Assembly: GCA_019649035.1 (NCBI GenBank)
Contig: BMAT01007964.1
Location: 219,632-283,631 of the forward strand
DNA length: 64,000 nt
From: Elysia marginata
Lineage: Eukaryota; Mollusca; Gastropoda; Plakobranchidae
Direction of reading: 5' to 3'
In this document: piece after piece, positions 12,197 through 24,171 of the stretch
Layout: every line of letters begins with the position of its first letter
Position numbering within the stretch: position 1 is the first letter of the stretch
The notes under the pieces: generated by a model
The model's input: the letters and a program-made list of their open reading frames with translations, nothing else
What the model was told of the DNA's origin: nothing
The model's database searches: none
Translations under genes and position numbers: made by a program

Positions 12197-14017
12197 ATGT
12201 CATACAAAGCTTTATATCGTAAATATAGACCAACACAATTTAATGATGTTGTTGGGCAAGAACATATAGTTAAAACATTAAAAAATATTATTGAAAAAGA
12301 TAAAGTGTCTCATGCTTATCTTTTTGCTGGTCCTAGAGGAACGGGAAAAACTTCAATTGCTCATATTTTTGCTAAAAATTTAAATTGTAAAGATTTAATT
12401 AATAAAACTATTACATGCGGGAAGTGTGAACCATGCATTATTAAAAATAACATTGATATTATCGAAATTGATGCTGCTTCAAATAATGGTGTTTCAGAAG
12501 TTAGATCTATAATTGATAATTCAAGATATGCACCATCAATTTCAAAATATAAGGTATACATTATTGATGAGGTTCACATGTTATCAAAAGGCGCTTTTAA
12601 TGCTTTGCTAAAAACTTTAGAAGAACCTCCGGAACATGTAATATTTATTTTAGCTACAACTGAACCTCATAAAATACCTATGACAATTTTATCCAGAACA
12701 CAGAGGTTTAATTTTAGAAGAATTTCAATAAACTCAATAATAGATAGATTAATTTTTATTCTGGATAATGAAAAAATAAAATATGAAAAAGATGCCTTAA
12801 AAGTAATTGCTAATATGGCAAAGGGTGGTATGAGAGATGCAATTTCAATTGCAGATCAAGCAGCTTCTTATAGTCAGGAAGGAATAACCTCTAAAATTAT
12901 TTCTGAAGTTTTTGGAATCTTGTCAAATGAGCAAATAATCAACTTAATTAATAGCATTAATAATTCAGAAACAAAAAGGGTTTTAAATAATTTTAATAAT
13001 TTTGTAAGTGAGGGCTATGAAGTTAATAAATTGGTTGAATCAATAATAAATGTTTTAAAAGAATTTATTATTTATAACAAAACACAAAACTTAAATTTTA
13101 TTAATTACTTAACTGAAAACAATTTACATGAATTAAAATTATCTGTTGACTTTGCTTTTAAATTAATAGATATATTTGTAGAAGCATCATCTGATATTAA
13201 ATTTTCTGAAATGCCCTTCCAAGTTTTGGAATTAGCTATGTTAAAAGCATTATCTATTAATAATAATTCAGAAGAGAAATTAGAAAATATCTTTGAAACA
13301 AATGAAATTGTTAAGCCTGAAAATGTTATCTCTAATGAAGATTCTGTTTTTGAAGACTCTCCTCAATCAATTCAAGAAAAAATTAATAATACAATGGAAC
13401 TTACTATGAATCAAAATATTGAAGATGTAAATGAAGCAGCTAGTGAAATTGAAGAAGAAATCTTAAAGCAAGATTTATCCAAAAGCACAGATGAATTAAA
13501 TATTTCAAATTTATTTTCAGTGGATGAAACAAAGGAAACAAAAATTGCTGAAGAAAAATCTACATTTACAGTTGATGAAATAATTAATTTATTAATTCAA
13601 GCTGATAAAGAGGTGCATATTAAAAATAAAGAAAAATGACTTATCAAAGATAGTATCATATCTTCAGATGATAGACAATTAATTAATTTATTAAATAAAA
13701 CAAATTTAATATCTTCATCAGATGATTTTATAATATTAGAATCTGAGGATGCACATGTTATTAAAGAAATTAATCGAATACGAGACAAGCAAAGCACATT
13801 AAAAACAATAGCAAAAATATTAGAGTCTCCAAAACTAGTATTTGCTATTACTAAGGCAGAATTTGAAAAAATTAAAAGTACCTGAATTAACTTATCTCAA
13901 TCAGATACTTTGCCAAATCCTCAGCCAATTAATAAACCAGTATTAAAACAAGATGACATAAATAATACTGCAGAGGATTTGGGTAATTCTATATTTGGAG
14001 ATATATTTAAATCATAG
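12197..14017 (+). CDS. dnaX: DNA polymerase III subunit gamma/tau
   Basis: 606 residues. Clamp-loader ATPase of the replicase. Walker A GPRGTGKTS at residue 45, the zinc-binding cysteines (CGKCEPC), Walker B with IIDEVHML and sensor-1 ATTEPHKIP are present. A long acidic linker (about 370-470) and a tau-like C-terminal domain follow. TGA at 13637 is Trp. TATAAT (12185-12190, extended by TGA upstream) ends 6 nt before the ATG, implying a leaderless mRNA. First gene of the dnaX-ebfC-recR-tmk operon. Confidence 0.95.
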
Positions 14018-14025
14018 GAGGAAAT

Positions 14026-14316
14026 ATGAATATAAAAGCAATGATGGCTCAAGCTAAAAAAATGCAAGCTGAAATGGAAAAAGGTAAAGCATCTTTAGCA
14101 GCTAAAGAATTTAAAGTAGAAAAACAAGGTGTCACCCTTGTTGTTACTGGTGATAGAAAAATTAAATCAATTAATATAAATGAAATTTTGGTTGACCCAG
14201 AAGATAAAGATATTTTAGAAGATTTAATGGTTATAGCTTTTAATGATGCAATGGATATGATTTCAGAAGCAGAAGCAGAATTAACTCCCGAAGTGCCAAC
14301 AGGGATGCCATTTTAA
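14026..14316 (+). CDS. ebfC: YbaB/EbfC nucleoid-associated protein
   Basis: 96 residues. A small DNA-binding protein that, by family knowledge, dimerises and is nearly always encoded between dnaX and recR. Matches the family with MMAQAKKMQAEMEKGKASL at the start, G-x-V.VTG..KIKSI.I in the middle and LTPEVPTGMPF at the end. Strong SD AGGAGG at 14016-14021. Its stop overlaps recR by one base. Confidence 0.93.
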   Translation: MNIKAMMAQAKKMQAEMEKGKASLAAKEFKVEKQGVTLVVTGDRKIKSININEILVDPEDKDILEDLMVIAFNDAMDMISEAEAELTPEVPTGMPF

Positions 14317-14897
14317 TGAAACCTAAAACACTTTTAAATTTAATAGATGAATTTTCATCTCTTCCAGGAATTTCTAAAAAACAAGCTGAAAAATTAGCTT
14401 ATTACATAGTTCAATCAGATCTTTTTGTTGGCGAGACTCTTTCAGATGCTATTTTAGCCACATCAAGAAGAATTCATAAATGTAAAATATGCAATCATTT
14501 AACCGAAGATGATTTATGTTACATTTGTAAAGATTCCTCCAGAAAGAAAATATTAGTAGTAGTACAAAATTCTTTAGATGTATTTAAATTTGAAGAGACT
14601 CAAGATTTTAAACCGTATTATCATGTTTTAAATGGTCTTATCAATGTATCAAAAAATATTGATTTTGAAGATTTGGATATTGATGGATTAGAAAAAAGAG
14701 CAAAAAATTATAAAGAGATAGTGCTTGCTCTTAGTCCAACACTAGAAGGTATTGTAACTGCTAATTATCTTCAATCTTTATTTAAAAATATAAAAGTTAC
14801 TCAGCTTGCACAAGGAATTCCGCTCGGTTCTGCTATGGAATATGTAGACGAATTAACTTTAAAAGCAGCACTTGATAACAGAAAGGAAGTAAAATAA
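14316..14897 (+). CDS. recR: Recombination protein RecR
   Basis: 193 residues. RecR loads RecA with RecO/RecF at gaps. Helix-hairpin-helix (LPGISKKQAEKLAYYI, about 16-31), zinc finger CKICNHLTEDDLCYICKD (about 53-70), Toprim domain with VLALSPTLEGIVTANYL, and the C-terminal VTQLAQGIPLGSAMEYVDELTL (family: RGLP.G..LEYAD..TL; here QGIP). Full length. Start and stop each overlap neighbours by one base. Confidence 0.94.
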   Translation: MKPKTLLNLIDEFSSLPGISKKQAEKLAYYIVQSDLFVGETLSDAILATSRRIHKCKICNHLTEDDLCYICKDSSRKKILVVVQNSLDVFKFEETQDFKPYYHVLNGLINVSKNIDFEDLDIDGLEKRAKNYKEIVLALSPTLEGIVTANYLQSLFKNIKVTQLAQGIPLGSAMEYVDELTLKAALDNRKEVK

Positions 14898-15523
14898 TGT
14901 TTATAACATTTGAAGGGCCAGATGGATCTGGCAAAACGACCGCACTTAACAGTTTAGTAAAATTGTTAAAAGAAAAAAGTGTTGATTTTGTTTTAACAAG
15001 AGAACCAGGTTCTAGACATATTTCCAAAACTAATGAAGCAATTAGAGAATTAATTGTAGGTGCTGGTAATGATATGACTAACATGACTGAAGCTATTTTA
15101 TTTGCCGCGGACAGAAGACTTCATCTTGAAAAAGTTATTTGGCCAGCTTTAAAAGAAAATAGAATAGTTTTATGTGATAGATATTTTGATTCAACTTTTG
15201 CATATCAAGGAAAAGCTAGAGGTCTAGGGATTGATAAAATGATTGATTTAAATGATAATATTACAGATAAAACTTACCCTGACTTAACAATTTATTTTGA
15301 TTTATCTCCGGAGGAGTCCATTAGAAGAGTTAATGCTAGAGGAGAAAAGAATCGATTAGACAAAGAGGGTGAGCAGTTTGTGAAAAATGTTCATCTTGGA
15401 TATCATGAATTAATTAATAGATTTAAAAACAGATACAGAATTGTAGATGCAACCAAATCAAAAGAGAAAGTGTTGCAACAAGTAATTGATATTTTTAAAA
15501 AGGAAGTGTCAAATACCCTGTAG
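14897..15523 (+). CDS. tmk: Thymidylate kinase
   Basis: 208 residues. Phosphorylates dTMP to dTDP. P-loop FEGPDGSGKTT (5-15), DRYFDSTFAYQGKARGLG (DR-x motif) and the LID region RINARGEKNRL-like segment (RVNARGEKNRLD). Works after thymidine kinase (29462-30076, minus) in thymidine salvage. Last gene of the dnaX operon; a terminator overlaps its stop codon. Confidence 0.95.
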   Translation: MFITFEGPDGSGKTTALNSLVKLLKEKSVDFVLTREPGSRHISKTNEAIRELIVGAGNDMTNMTEAILFAADRRLHLEKVIWPALKENRIVLCDRYFDSTFAYQGKARGLGIDKMIDLNDNITDKTYPDLTIYFDLSPEESIRRVNARGEKNRLDKEGEQFVKNVHLGYHELINRFKNRYRIVDATKSKEKVLQQVIDIFKKEVSNTL

Positions 15524-15532
15524 GGTATTTTA
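15511..15532 (+). terminator. Terminator overlapping the tmk stop
   Basis: An 8-bp stem AAATACCC / GGGTATTT with loop TGTA. It overlaps the tmk stop codon, and the next bases are the TATAAT (15531-15536) of holB, so terminator and promoter are fused. Confidence 0.75.
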
Positions 15533-15542
15533 TAATTATTTT

Positions 15543-16463
15543 ATGAATGTTATTGATAAAGTAAATCAAGATAATCCGTTTTTAATAAAATTATTAAAAA
15601 ATTCATTTAATCAAAATAAAGTTGCTCATGCATTTATTTTTTCTGCTTCAGAAGGAGTAAAGATTGAAAATGAACCATCACTATTAATTAATTCTATAAT
15701 TGAAAGTAAAGTAACAGATATAGACCACTCTAAATATTCTGATTTAGAAATAATTGATGGATCTGATAAATTAATAAAAAAAGAATTTGTTATGAGTGCC
15801 ATAAATAAAATGAAGCAAACGCCACTTGATACAAGAGGATACCGAATTTTATTTATTAAAAATATTGAAAACGGAAATAAGCAATCACTTAATTCTTTAC
15901 TTAAATTTATCGAAGAACCTAAAAATAAAACATACATTATTATGACAACAAACAATTTAAATAATGTTTTATCAACCATTAGATCTCGCGCCCAAATAAT
16001 TAATTTAAACAAACCCAATAAAAAAAGAATTGAAGATGAATTAAAAAATATTTCGGATCCTTATAACAAAATTATTTCTTGAATAACTAGTTCTTTAAAA
16101 GAAGCACAAGATTTTGCTAAGTCTAAAAATAATATTGAATTACTAAAAGAACTAGTAAAAGTTTTTATTAAACATGCTGGTGATAAAAATAATTTTATTA
16201 TCTCTTTAAATAAACTTTTAAATAAAACTAATTATAGAATTTTTGTTCCTACATTAAGAGTTTTAATAAATGATATTTGAAGACACCAAAAAAATGAAAA
16301 TACAATTACCAATTTTTATGAATCCTTACAAAAGTATAAAAATATTAATTATCAAGAGGTATTAAAAGCTTTAAGTGCTTTTATTATAATTATTAAGAAT
16401 AATGGTAATTTTGAATTAGCCAAAACCAAATTACTAATAGAAATTGAGGATAATTATGAGTAA
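15543..16463 (+). CDS. holB: DNA polymerase III delta' subunit (clamp loader)
   Basis: 306 residues. Recognised by position after tmk and by AAA+ clamp-loader remains: HAFIFSAS near residue 29, LFIKNIENGNKQSLNSLLKFIEEP (about 102-126), and SRAQII after sensor 1. The P-loop is lost, as usual for delta'. I start at the ATG 15543, 6 nt after TATAAT; an earlier in-frame ATG lies in tmk. Several TGA Trp codons occur in the C-terminal half. Overlaps the following HAD gene by 8 nt. Confidence 0.85.
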
Positions 16464-17283
16464 ATTATTTGTGTTTGATATGGATGGAACGCTTTTAAAT
16501 TCCAAAGGCAAAGTTCAAACAGCGACTATTAAAGCTGTTAAAAAAGCCAGGAATAAAAATCATAAAGCAATAATAGCAACAGGAAGGCCATTTGCTGACG
16601 CCATAATAGATTTAGGTAATTTTACAGAATATTTAGATTATATTGTATGTAATAATGGAGCATATTATGCAGATCCTGAAGGAAAGAATTTTGAATATTT
16701 TGGAGAAGTGCCTAAAGAATTAGTTACAGAAGTTATTAAAGTAGGAAAAAAGAATAATTGTTTTTTTGCTATTCATGGTCTAAAACAAGCAAAAAGATCT
16801 TATTTGGGTAAATCGATAAATGAAATTAACTGAGAAGATCCCAAATTAAGAAAAATTAAATCCTTAAAAAATAAGTTTGAAGATATAGATAAAATTTTAG
16901 AATGAATTAAAGACCAAAAAATTTCACAAATGTCACTAAGATCTGATGAAATAATTGTTGAAAATATATATAAAGATTTTAAAAAATATCAAAATCTTAT
17001 TAATTTACATATTTCTGATCATGTTTACTTAGATATTAACCCAAAAAATATTTCTAAAATTATTGGTGTTAAAAAAGTAGCAAAAAAATTAGGAATTAAA
17101 ATTAAAGAGATTATTGCTTTTGGAGACTCTGGTAATGATTTACAAATGCTGAAGGAAGTAGGCCTTGGTATATGTATGGAAAATGGAAATCAATTAGCAA
17201 AAGATGCATCAGACATAATAATAGGTTCAAATGATACAAATGCAATTGGTGATAAAATTTTAGAAATTCTTAATCATAAGTAG
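16456..17283 (+). CDS. HAD-superfamily (Cof-type, class IIB) phosphatase
   Basis: 275 residues. Motif I FDMDGTLLNS (residues 6-15) with the nucleophilic Asp, ATGRP as in Cof proteins, and motif IV GDSGNDLQML near residue 217. The cap domain lies between. Members dephosphorylate sugar phosphates, FMN or PLP. Two TGA Trp codons (16831, 16903) interrupt it in the standard code. Coupled to holB by overlap. A second HAD gene of the same class is at 34218. Confidence 0.88.
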
Positions 17284-17303
17284 AGCCACTCTACTTTTAT
17301 TTT
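17278..17303 (+). terminator. Terminator after the HAD gene
   Basis: 8-bp stem AAGTAGAG / CTCTACTT, loop CCA, then TTATTTTA. It overlaps the stop codon and is followed at once by the TATAAT (17303-17308) of the ABC-F gene. Confidence 0.8.
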
Positions 17304-17329
17304 ATAATACTTAAAGAAGTGGAGAAATT

Positions 17330-18945
<1,616 letters not shown>

Positions 18946-18946
<1 letters not shown>

Positions 18947-19263
18947 TGGATATTTTTGAAAAAATAATTAATAAAGAAATTCCTGCAGAAATTATTTATG
19001 AAGATGATAAAGTTATTGCCATAAAGGATATCAAGCCAATAAATCCTGGCCATTTTTTAGTTATTCCCAAAAAACATTCTACAAACTTAATTGATATAAA
19101 TGAAGATGATTTTCTTTATTTATTATCTAAAACTAGAGAATTAGCAAATCAAAAAATTAAAGAAATGAATGTTTCAGGCTATAAATTACAAGTTAATAAC
19201 GGAAAAGATTCTGGCCAAGAAGTTTTTAGAACACACATTCATATCATTCCTAGCACAAAATAA
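18946..19263 (+). CDS. HIT-family nucleotide-binding protein
   Basis: 105 residues. Small Hint-like hydrolase of purine nucleoside phosphoramidates by family. IFEKIINKEIPAEIIYEDDKVIAI at the start is typical. The HIT motif H-x-H-x-H reads R95-T-H97-I-H99: the first His is Arg, while the middle (nucleophile) and last His remain. Starts on the stop codon of the ABC-F gene. Confidence 0.9.
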
Positions 19264-19317
19264 TACAGTCATTAATCTTCCTAAGTTAAGGTTTATATTT
19301 TAATTTATAATGTTTAA

Positions 19318-20046
19318 ATGGAAAAAAATTTTTACAAAACTAGAAAAAATAGAAAATATTTATCAATTGTTGATGAATATAGAAGATATTATGTAACTGG
19401 TAAAAATATTAAATTAAAAAATGCTCGTAAAAAAAATATGGGTAATCTTATATTTGAATTAGCAGTTAAGGAAATTTTAAAACCAATTAGTAAAGCGAAA
19501 GTTATTAATAAAGATGATTTAGAATATAAAAATATTGTTTCTGGCATTAAAATTGGTTCAACTAAATATAGACAAGACATGAAAATTGTGGAATTTAAAA
19601 AAGGAAGATTATTTGTTTTTCAATACAGAGATAATAGTAAAAATATATATCGAGTAATTATTGAGGTTAAATCAAATGCTTCAAACAAATTACACTATTC
19701 TGAATGAGTAAAAAAAGAAAAAACATTTTTTGGTTTGCAAGACACTGCTGGAAAAATTTTAATGCGAAGAGGTATTGTTAGAAAAGTAAAACTACTTAAG
19801 AGAAAATTGAACCATTTATTATTTGATGTAAAAGGCAAAGAATATAAATTTGAAAATCAAAAAAGAGATTGAGAAAAAGATAAAAATATTCAATTAAATA
19901 GTAAAGGATTTTTATCTCGTAAAAAACAATTTATTAATACTGATCTTGGTGCAAGGTATGATAAAAATCTTGTTGCTCCAGATTCAACTTCTAGAGAGCT
20001 AGAAGGAATTGAAGAAAAATTAAAAAAAGAAGAGGAAAATAAATAA
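19318..20046 (+). CDS. Conserved-looking basic protein, unknown function
   Basis: 242 residues, not recognised. It is very Lys/Arg-rich, starts MEKNFYKTRKNRKYLS and ends with a charged helix (EGIEEKLKKEEENK). A central segment alternates beta-type residues (RLFVFQYRDNSKNIYRVIIEVKSN), so it looks like a soluble alpha/beta protein, possibly nucleic-acid binding. No signal peptide or TM segment. TATAAT (19306-19311) ends 6 nt before the ATG, so it has its own leaderless-type promoter. A tiny membrane-protein gene follows after 1 nt. Confidence 0.7.
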
Positions 20047-20047
20047 T

Positions 20048-20251
20048 ATGCTTTTATCAATTTGAATTTTATTATTAATAATGATGTTTGTTACTATGTC
20101 TCCACCACTTATTTGATTCTGAATGAATTTAAGAAAATATAGAGAAACCTATAATTTAAAAATTAAAAGAATTGCTTTTTGATCCTGATTTATTGCTTTG
20201 GGCATTGATGCTATATTAGGATCTATTATCGCTATAATTGCTTTTGCATAA
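20048..20251 (+). CDS. Small two-TM membrane protein
   Basis: 67 residues, five Trp codons all TGA, so invisible in the standard code. Two hydrophobic helices (about 2-26 and 42-66) are joined by a basic loop (RKYRETYNLKIKRI), which predicts both ends outside or a hairpin in the membrane. Starts 1 nt after the preceding unknown gene and is probably translated with it. No known family recognised. A bidirectional terminator follows. Confidence 0.65.
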
Positions 20252-20265
20252 AACTTCGTTAATTA

Positions 20266-20310
20266 TAAAACATTGCCTTTCCTGGTTTATTTAGGTAAGG
20301 CCATGTTTTA
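20266..20310. terminator. Bidirectional terminator between convergent genes
   Basis: Long imperfect stem TAAAACATTGCCTTTCCT against AGGTAAGGCCATGTTTTA with a loop of about 9 nt and T/A runs on both sides. Serves the plus gene ending at 20251 and the minus PTS IIA gene ending at 20308. Confidence 0.8.
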
Positions 20311-20628
20311 AATTTTAAATACATTATTTTTATTTATTTTTTTGTACATATCAATTAACTCAACTGCTAGTTCTAATACTAGTTGTGATGTAATCATTTG
20401 ATCTTCGGCATGAATTAATAAAATTGAAAATTCTGCCTTGTGATCCTCACTTAACATTGAAAAGTGAGCTTTATTTGCTTCAATAGCATTTTTATTACCC
20501 TCTTCAATTAATTTTTGAGCTTCTTCATATTTTCCTGCTTTTGCCGCATGAAGTGCTTCAAAAGCACTTGATTTGGCAACACCAGCATATGAAATCATAC
20601 TCATGATTGCTTTTTCTGTTTCTGTCAT
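20308..20628 (-). CDS. PTS lactose/cellobiose-type EIIA
   Basis: 106 residues. Phosphate carrier between HPr and EIIB. The all-helical Lac-family IIA is recognised by H73-A-E-D-Q with flanking ILLIHAEDQMITSQL, His73 being the phosphorylation site, and by AKSSAFEALHAAKAGKYEEA near residue 18. Last gene of a minus operon behind two GH1 genes; cognate IIB and IIC are on the other strand at 24172-25939. Confidence 0.92.
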   Translation of the reverse strand: MTETEKAIMSMISYAGVAKSSAFEALHAAKAGKYEEAQKLIEEGNKNAIEANKAHFSMLSEDHKAEFSILLIHAEDQMITSQLVLELAVELIDMYKKINKNNVFKI

Positions 20629-20629
20629 A

Positions 20630-20860
20630 CTATTTTATAGTATCAATAAAGTTTAATTCATTAACTTCTTGATTAACTATTTCCTTTCCATTTTCATCAT
20701 CAACCATTATTTTAAAAGGTAATGGTGTATTTTTTGCAATAAATTTAAATTTGTTTATTGCCATTATTCTAAAACGAGAATCAAAGCTTGTTGATGATTC
20801 AACTCCGTTTTGGACAATAACATATTTATTTTCTTTTAATCTTAGTTCAATATTTTTCAT
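20630..20860 (-). CDS. Small protein in GH1/PTS operon, unknown function
   Basis: 76 residues, not recognised. Predicted mostly beta (alternating KYVIVQNGVESSTSFDSRF ... PFKIMVDDENGKEIV), no TM and no signal. SD AAGGAGATG lies in the end of the upstream glycosidase gene, 1 nt gaps separate it from both neighbours, so it belongs to the operon. The operon position suggests a role in beta-glucoside use; that is inference only. Confidence 0.7.
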   Translation of the reverse strand: MKNIELRLKENKYVIVQNGVESSTSFDSRFRIMAINKFKFIAKNTPLPFKIMVDDENGKEIVNQEVNELNFIDTIK

Positions 20861-20861
20861 T

Positions 20862-22301
20862 TTATTTCATCTCCTTATTATCTATTGGTTGAAGAAATGG
20901 TGATTTAAGAATATAATCTTCCACATCTATTTCTTTAATTTGGGCAATATTTTTTCATCAAGATGCAGATTTTTTTAAAGTTTTCTTGCCGGTGGTTACA
21001 TCTATAGATATAGAACCATATCTATTTTTATAAGCATTTGATCATGACCAATTATCAATGTAAGCTCAAGAATGATAACCACGAACTTTCGCTCCATCTT
21101 GAATCGCTTTGGCTACAAAAGCCAAGTGCATTTGAAAGAATAAAATTCTGTAGTCATCTTCAATAATGCCATTTTTATTTTTAAAAACATGTTCGTTTTC
21201 TACACCCATACCATTTTCAGAAATATAAATTGTTACTTGGTCACCATATAATTCTTTAACTTTCATTATTGAAAAATATATTCCATAAGGATATACTCCT
21301 CATCCCCTTGAAGAATTCATAAGTAAATATGGAGGAGTATAAGGATCATACATTTTGGGCATTCCCCATTCGTCTAATTCTTCTTTTTTTGGCTTTTCTT
21401 TTGGAGCTTTTGCAAATGATGGAGCATAATAATTAATCCCAAAATAATCAATTGTATTTTCTTCAATCAATTTTCTATCTCCCGGCTCTTCTTTAAATAT
21501 TAAGCCTGATTCTCTAAGCTTATTTTCATATTTTTGGGGGAATGTTCCTAAAAACATTGGATCAGCATAATTGCGTCATTTCCACATATCTAATAATTCA
21601 GCAGCTTCTACATCTTCTTTGGATTTAGAAGCAGGAATAGCTGCTGAAAAATCAATTATTGCTCCGTATTTACTATTTAGCTTCATCTCTTTGTGGGATT
21701 TAACACACATATGATGAGCAATTAATGTATTCCATTGTACTTGTACAGACTTTTTAGCATCCTTAATGTACGGAGGGTGAATCCCCATTAAGTATCCTGC
21801 TTGTACAGGTACTCCCGGCTCATTAAAAGTAAACCATGCTTTTATTCTGTCTCCAAATAATTCAAATGCCTTTTTTGCATACACGACAAAAAGATCAACA
21901 ACCTCTCTAGAAAGTCAACCTCCTTTTTCTTGAGCTCAAACAGGCATGTCAAAATGGTGTAAAGCCAATGTTGGAGTTATATCATTTTTTATCATTTCAT
22001 TTATTACATTATTATAGAAATTAACAGCATCATTATCTAAATTTTTGCCGTCTGGCATGAGTCTAGATCATTGAATAGAAGTACGTAATTCATCTAAACC
22101 CATTTCCTTTGCTAATTTAATATCCTCTTTATAATTTTCGTAGAAATTATTTACAACATGTTTTCTTTCAAAATATTTATCAGTATTGTCTTTATAATCC
22201 CTATCAAAAATATTATCCATTTTTTTATTTTTGTTTCCTTCGGTTTGAGGACCAGAAAATGCTGATCCAAAACTAAAATTTTGTGGTAATTTAAATTTCA
22301 T
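20862..22301 (-). CDS. GH1 6-phospho-beta-glucosidase (copy 1)
   Basis: 479 residues. Cleaves phosphorylated beta-glucosides brought in by the PTS. GH1 motifs: FSFGSAFSGPQTEG at the N-terminus, acid/base E161 in TFNEP, NYYAP, nucleophile E362 in YISENGMG. The protein is interrupted by many TGA Trp codons and would look like a pseudogene under the standard code; reading through in code 4 gives one clean frame. SD AGAAAGG 6 nt before the ATG. 11 nt behind copy 2. Confidence 0.93.
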
Positions 22302-22312
22302 TTAAACCTTTC

Positions 22313-23767
22313 TTATTCTCAATTTAGAGATTCTTCTCTTTCTGCATTTTTAAGATCAATAACTTCATCAACTTTTTTATAATTAGAATCAAATTCATTT
22401 GATTTTGTTAGCTCTGCAAATCATCTTCCTGATTTTTTAATTTTACGTTCTTGAGTTTTTAAATTCACTTCAATAAAACCATAAGTGTTTTTATAAGCAT
22501 TAGCTCATGATCAACAATCAAAAATTGCTCACATATGGTAGCCAAAACAATTTGCCCCTTCTTCATTTGCTCTATGTATTTGTTCTAGATGTTCTTGGAT
22601 AAATGCTATTCGGTAATCATCCTTAATTTCTCCATTAGAAGGATCTTTGTATTTTTCTTCATTTTGAACACCCATTCCATTTTCAGAAATGTAAAAAGGA
22701 ATATTGTTGTATCTTTCTTTAAGCATTTTAGAAGCATCATAAATAGCCTCAGGATATATTTCTCATCCTCTAAAAACATTCATTCTAGCTTTATCTCATT
22801 TAAATGGTTTTGCAATTTTCTCAATTATATGACCCTTACCATCTGGAGCTTGAAATCTTGATGGCGCATAAAAATTCATTCCAACATAATCAATCTTAAC
22901 TTTAGCTAATTCATTTTTGTCTTCTGGTCTAGTTTTGGGTAATAATTTTTCACTAGATAGTATTTCGACAAGTCTTTTTGGAAATTTTCCTTTTATCATT
23001 GGGTCCAGCATTGAATAATTATGTATTATATTAAAATCATCAGCTGCTTTTTTATCTGCATTTGTATAATTTTTTCCATCTTTTGCATAAGCAGGAGCAA
23101 CATTTATAACAACACCAATTTTTGCTTTCAAGTTTTTAAATTCTTCATTAAAAATATTTACTGCTTTTACATGAGCCATTATTGTTCCATAGCCAAACTG
23201 AACAGCTCTTTTTGGATCAAATACACCAGGATAATGATGGCCACCTAAGTACCCTCCGATAACAGGAACAATTGGTTCATTCATTGTTGCATACATATAT
23301 ACTTCATCACCAAATTCATTAAAAATAAATCTTGCATAATCAGCAAAAGCATCAACAATTTCAAAATTTTCAAATCCACCTTTTTCTTGTGCTCAAAAAG
23401 GCATATCAAAATGAAATAGTGTCATAATGGCCTTAATTTTATTTTTTTTCAATTCATTTAGAACATCATGATAAAAATTTACTCCCTCTTTTGAAATATT
23501 TTTCCCATCAGGCATTATTCTTGCTCAAGAAAAACCTAATCTAACTGAATTAGAACCTACTTCTTTAAATTTTTGAATATCTTCTTTATATCTTCTTGTA
23601 AAATCATTTGTGGTACCTGGCCCAATACCTTTATAAAAAATTTCCGGCTTTTCCTTAAATAATTGATCTCAAACCGTTCATGCCTTTTTGGTTTTGCCGT
23701 GTCCTTCACACTGCTCAGCAGCACTAGCACCACCTCATAAAAAATCTTTAGAAAATTTTATTTTCAT
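22313..23767 (-). CDS. GH1 6-phospho-beta-glucosidase (copy 2)
   Basis: 484 residues, first gene of the minus operon. Starts MKIKFSKDFLWGGASAAEQ, the typical GH1 N-terminus. Acid/base E164 (MNEP), nucleophile E362 (YISENGMG), MNFYAPSRF. Different enough from copy 1 to suggest a distinct aryl or disaccharide preference. SD AAAAAGGAGAC before the ATG at 23767. All Trp codons but few are TGA. The promoter (TATAAT on minus, 23794-23799) overlaps that of the divergent PTS genes. Confidence 0.94.
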
Positions 23768-23793
23768 TTGTCTCCTTTTTAAATAATAAGTCA

Positions 23794-23826
23794 ATTATAG
23801 TCTAATAAAATAACAAATGATATAAT
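23794..23826. promoter_or_regulatory. Overlapping divergent promoters for GH1 and PTS operons
   Basis: Minus strand: TATAAT at 23794-23799 for the GH1 operon. Plus strand: extended -10 TGATATAAT, with TATAAT at 23821-23826, for the PTS IIB/IIC genes. The boxes are 21 bp apart, so each -35 zone falls on the other's -10 and RNA polymerase could not occupy both at once. Confidence 0.65.
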
Positions 23827-23843
23827 TAATCTTGGAGGTAAAA

Positions 23844-24158
23844 ATGAAAAATAAAATCAAACTAACAAGTACTGCTGTCTTGGGCGCAATTTTTTGAGCC
23901 CTACTCATTTTATTAATAGCCACAGTCACTAAATCTGATTTTAAAGATTCCACTTCTAGTAAGCAGTTAGCTTCAGGAGTAATCTCTGTAATTGTTGTAC
24001 TATTTTTATTTAGATTTGTAATCGGATTAAGAATTCTTTTAAATAAAAATACAAACAAATATGATTCTTTTGATAAATCACTTATTTATTGGGGAATGAT
24101 ATCTGGAGATTTTCTTTTTGGAGCCGCTCTTATTTGAAGAAACTATTTAAAAAAATAG
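23844..24158 (+). CDS. Three-TM membrane protein heading the PTS operon
   Basis: 104 residues, unrecognised. Hydrophobic helices at about 8-28, 45-65 and 82-100 with a Ser/Lys-rich loop. TGA encodes two of its three Trp. Strong SD TTGGAGG 6 nt before the ATG. PTS IIB follows after 13 nt, so co-expression with the sugar transporter is expected; function unknown. Confidence 0.7.
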
Positions 24159-24171
24159 TAGAAAGGTATAT

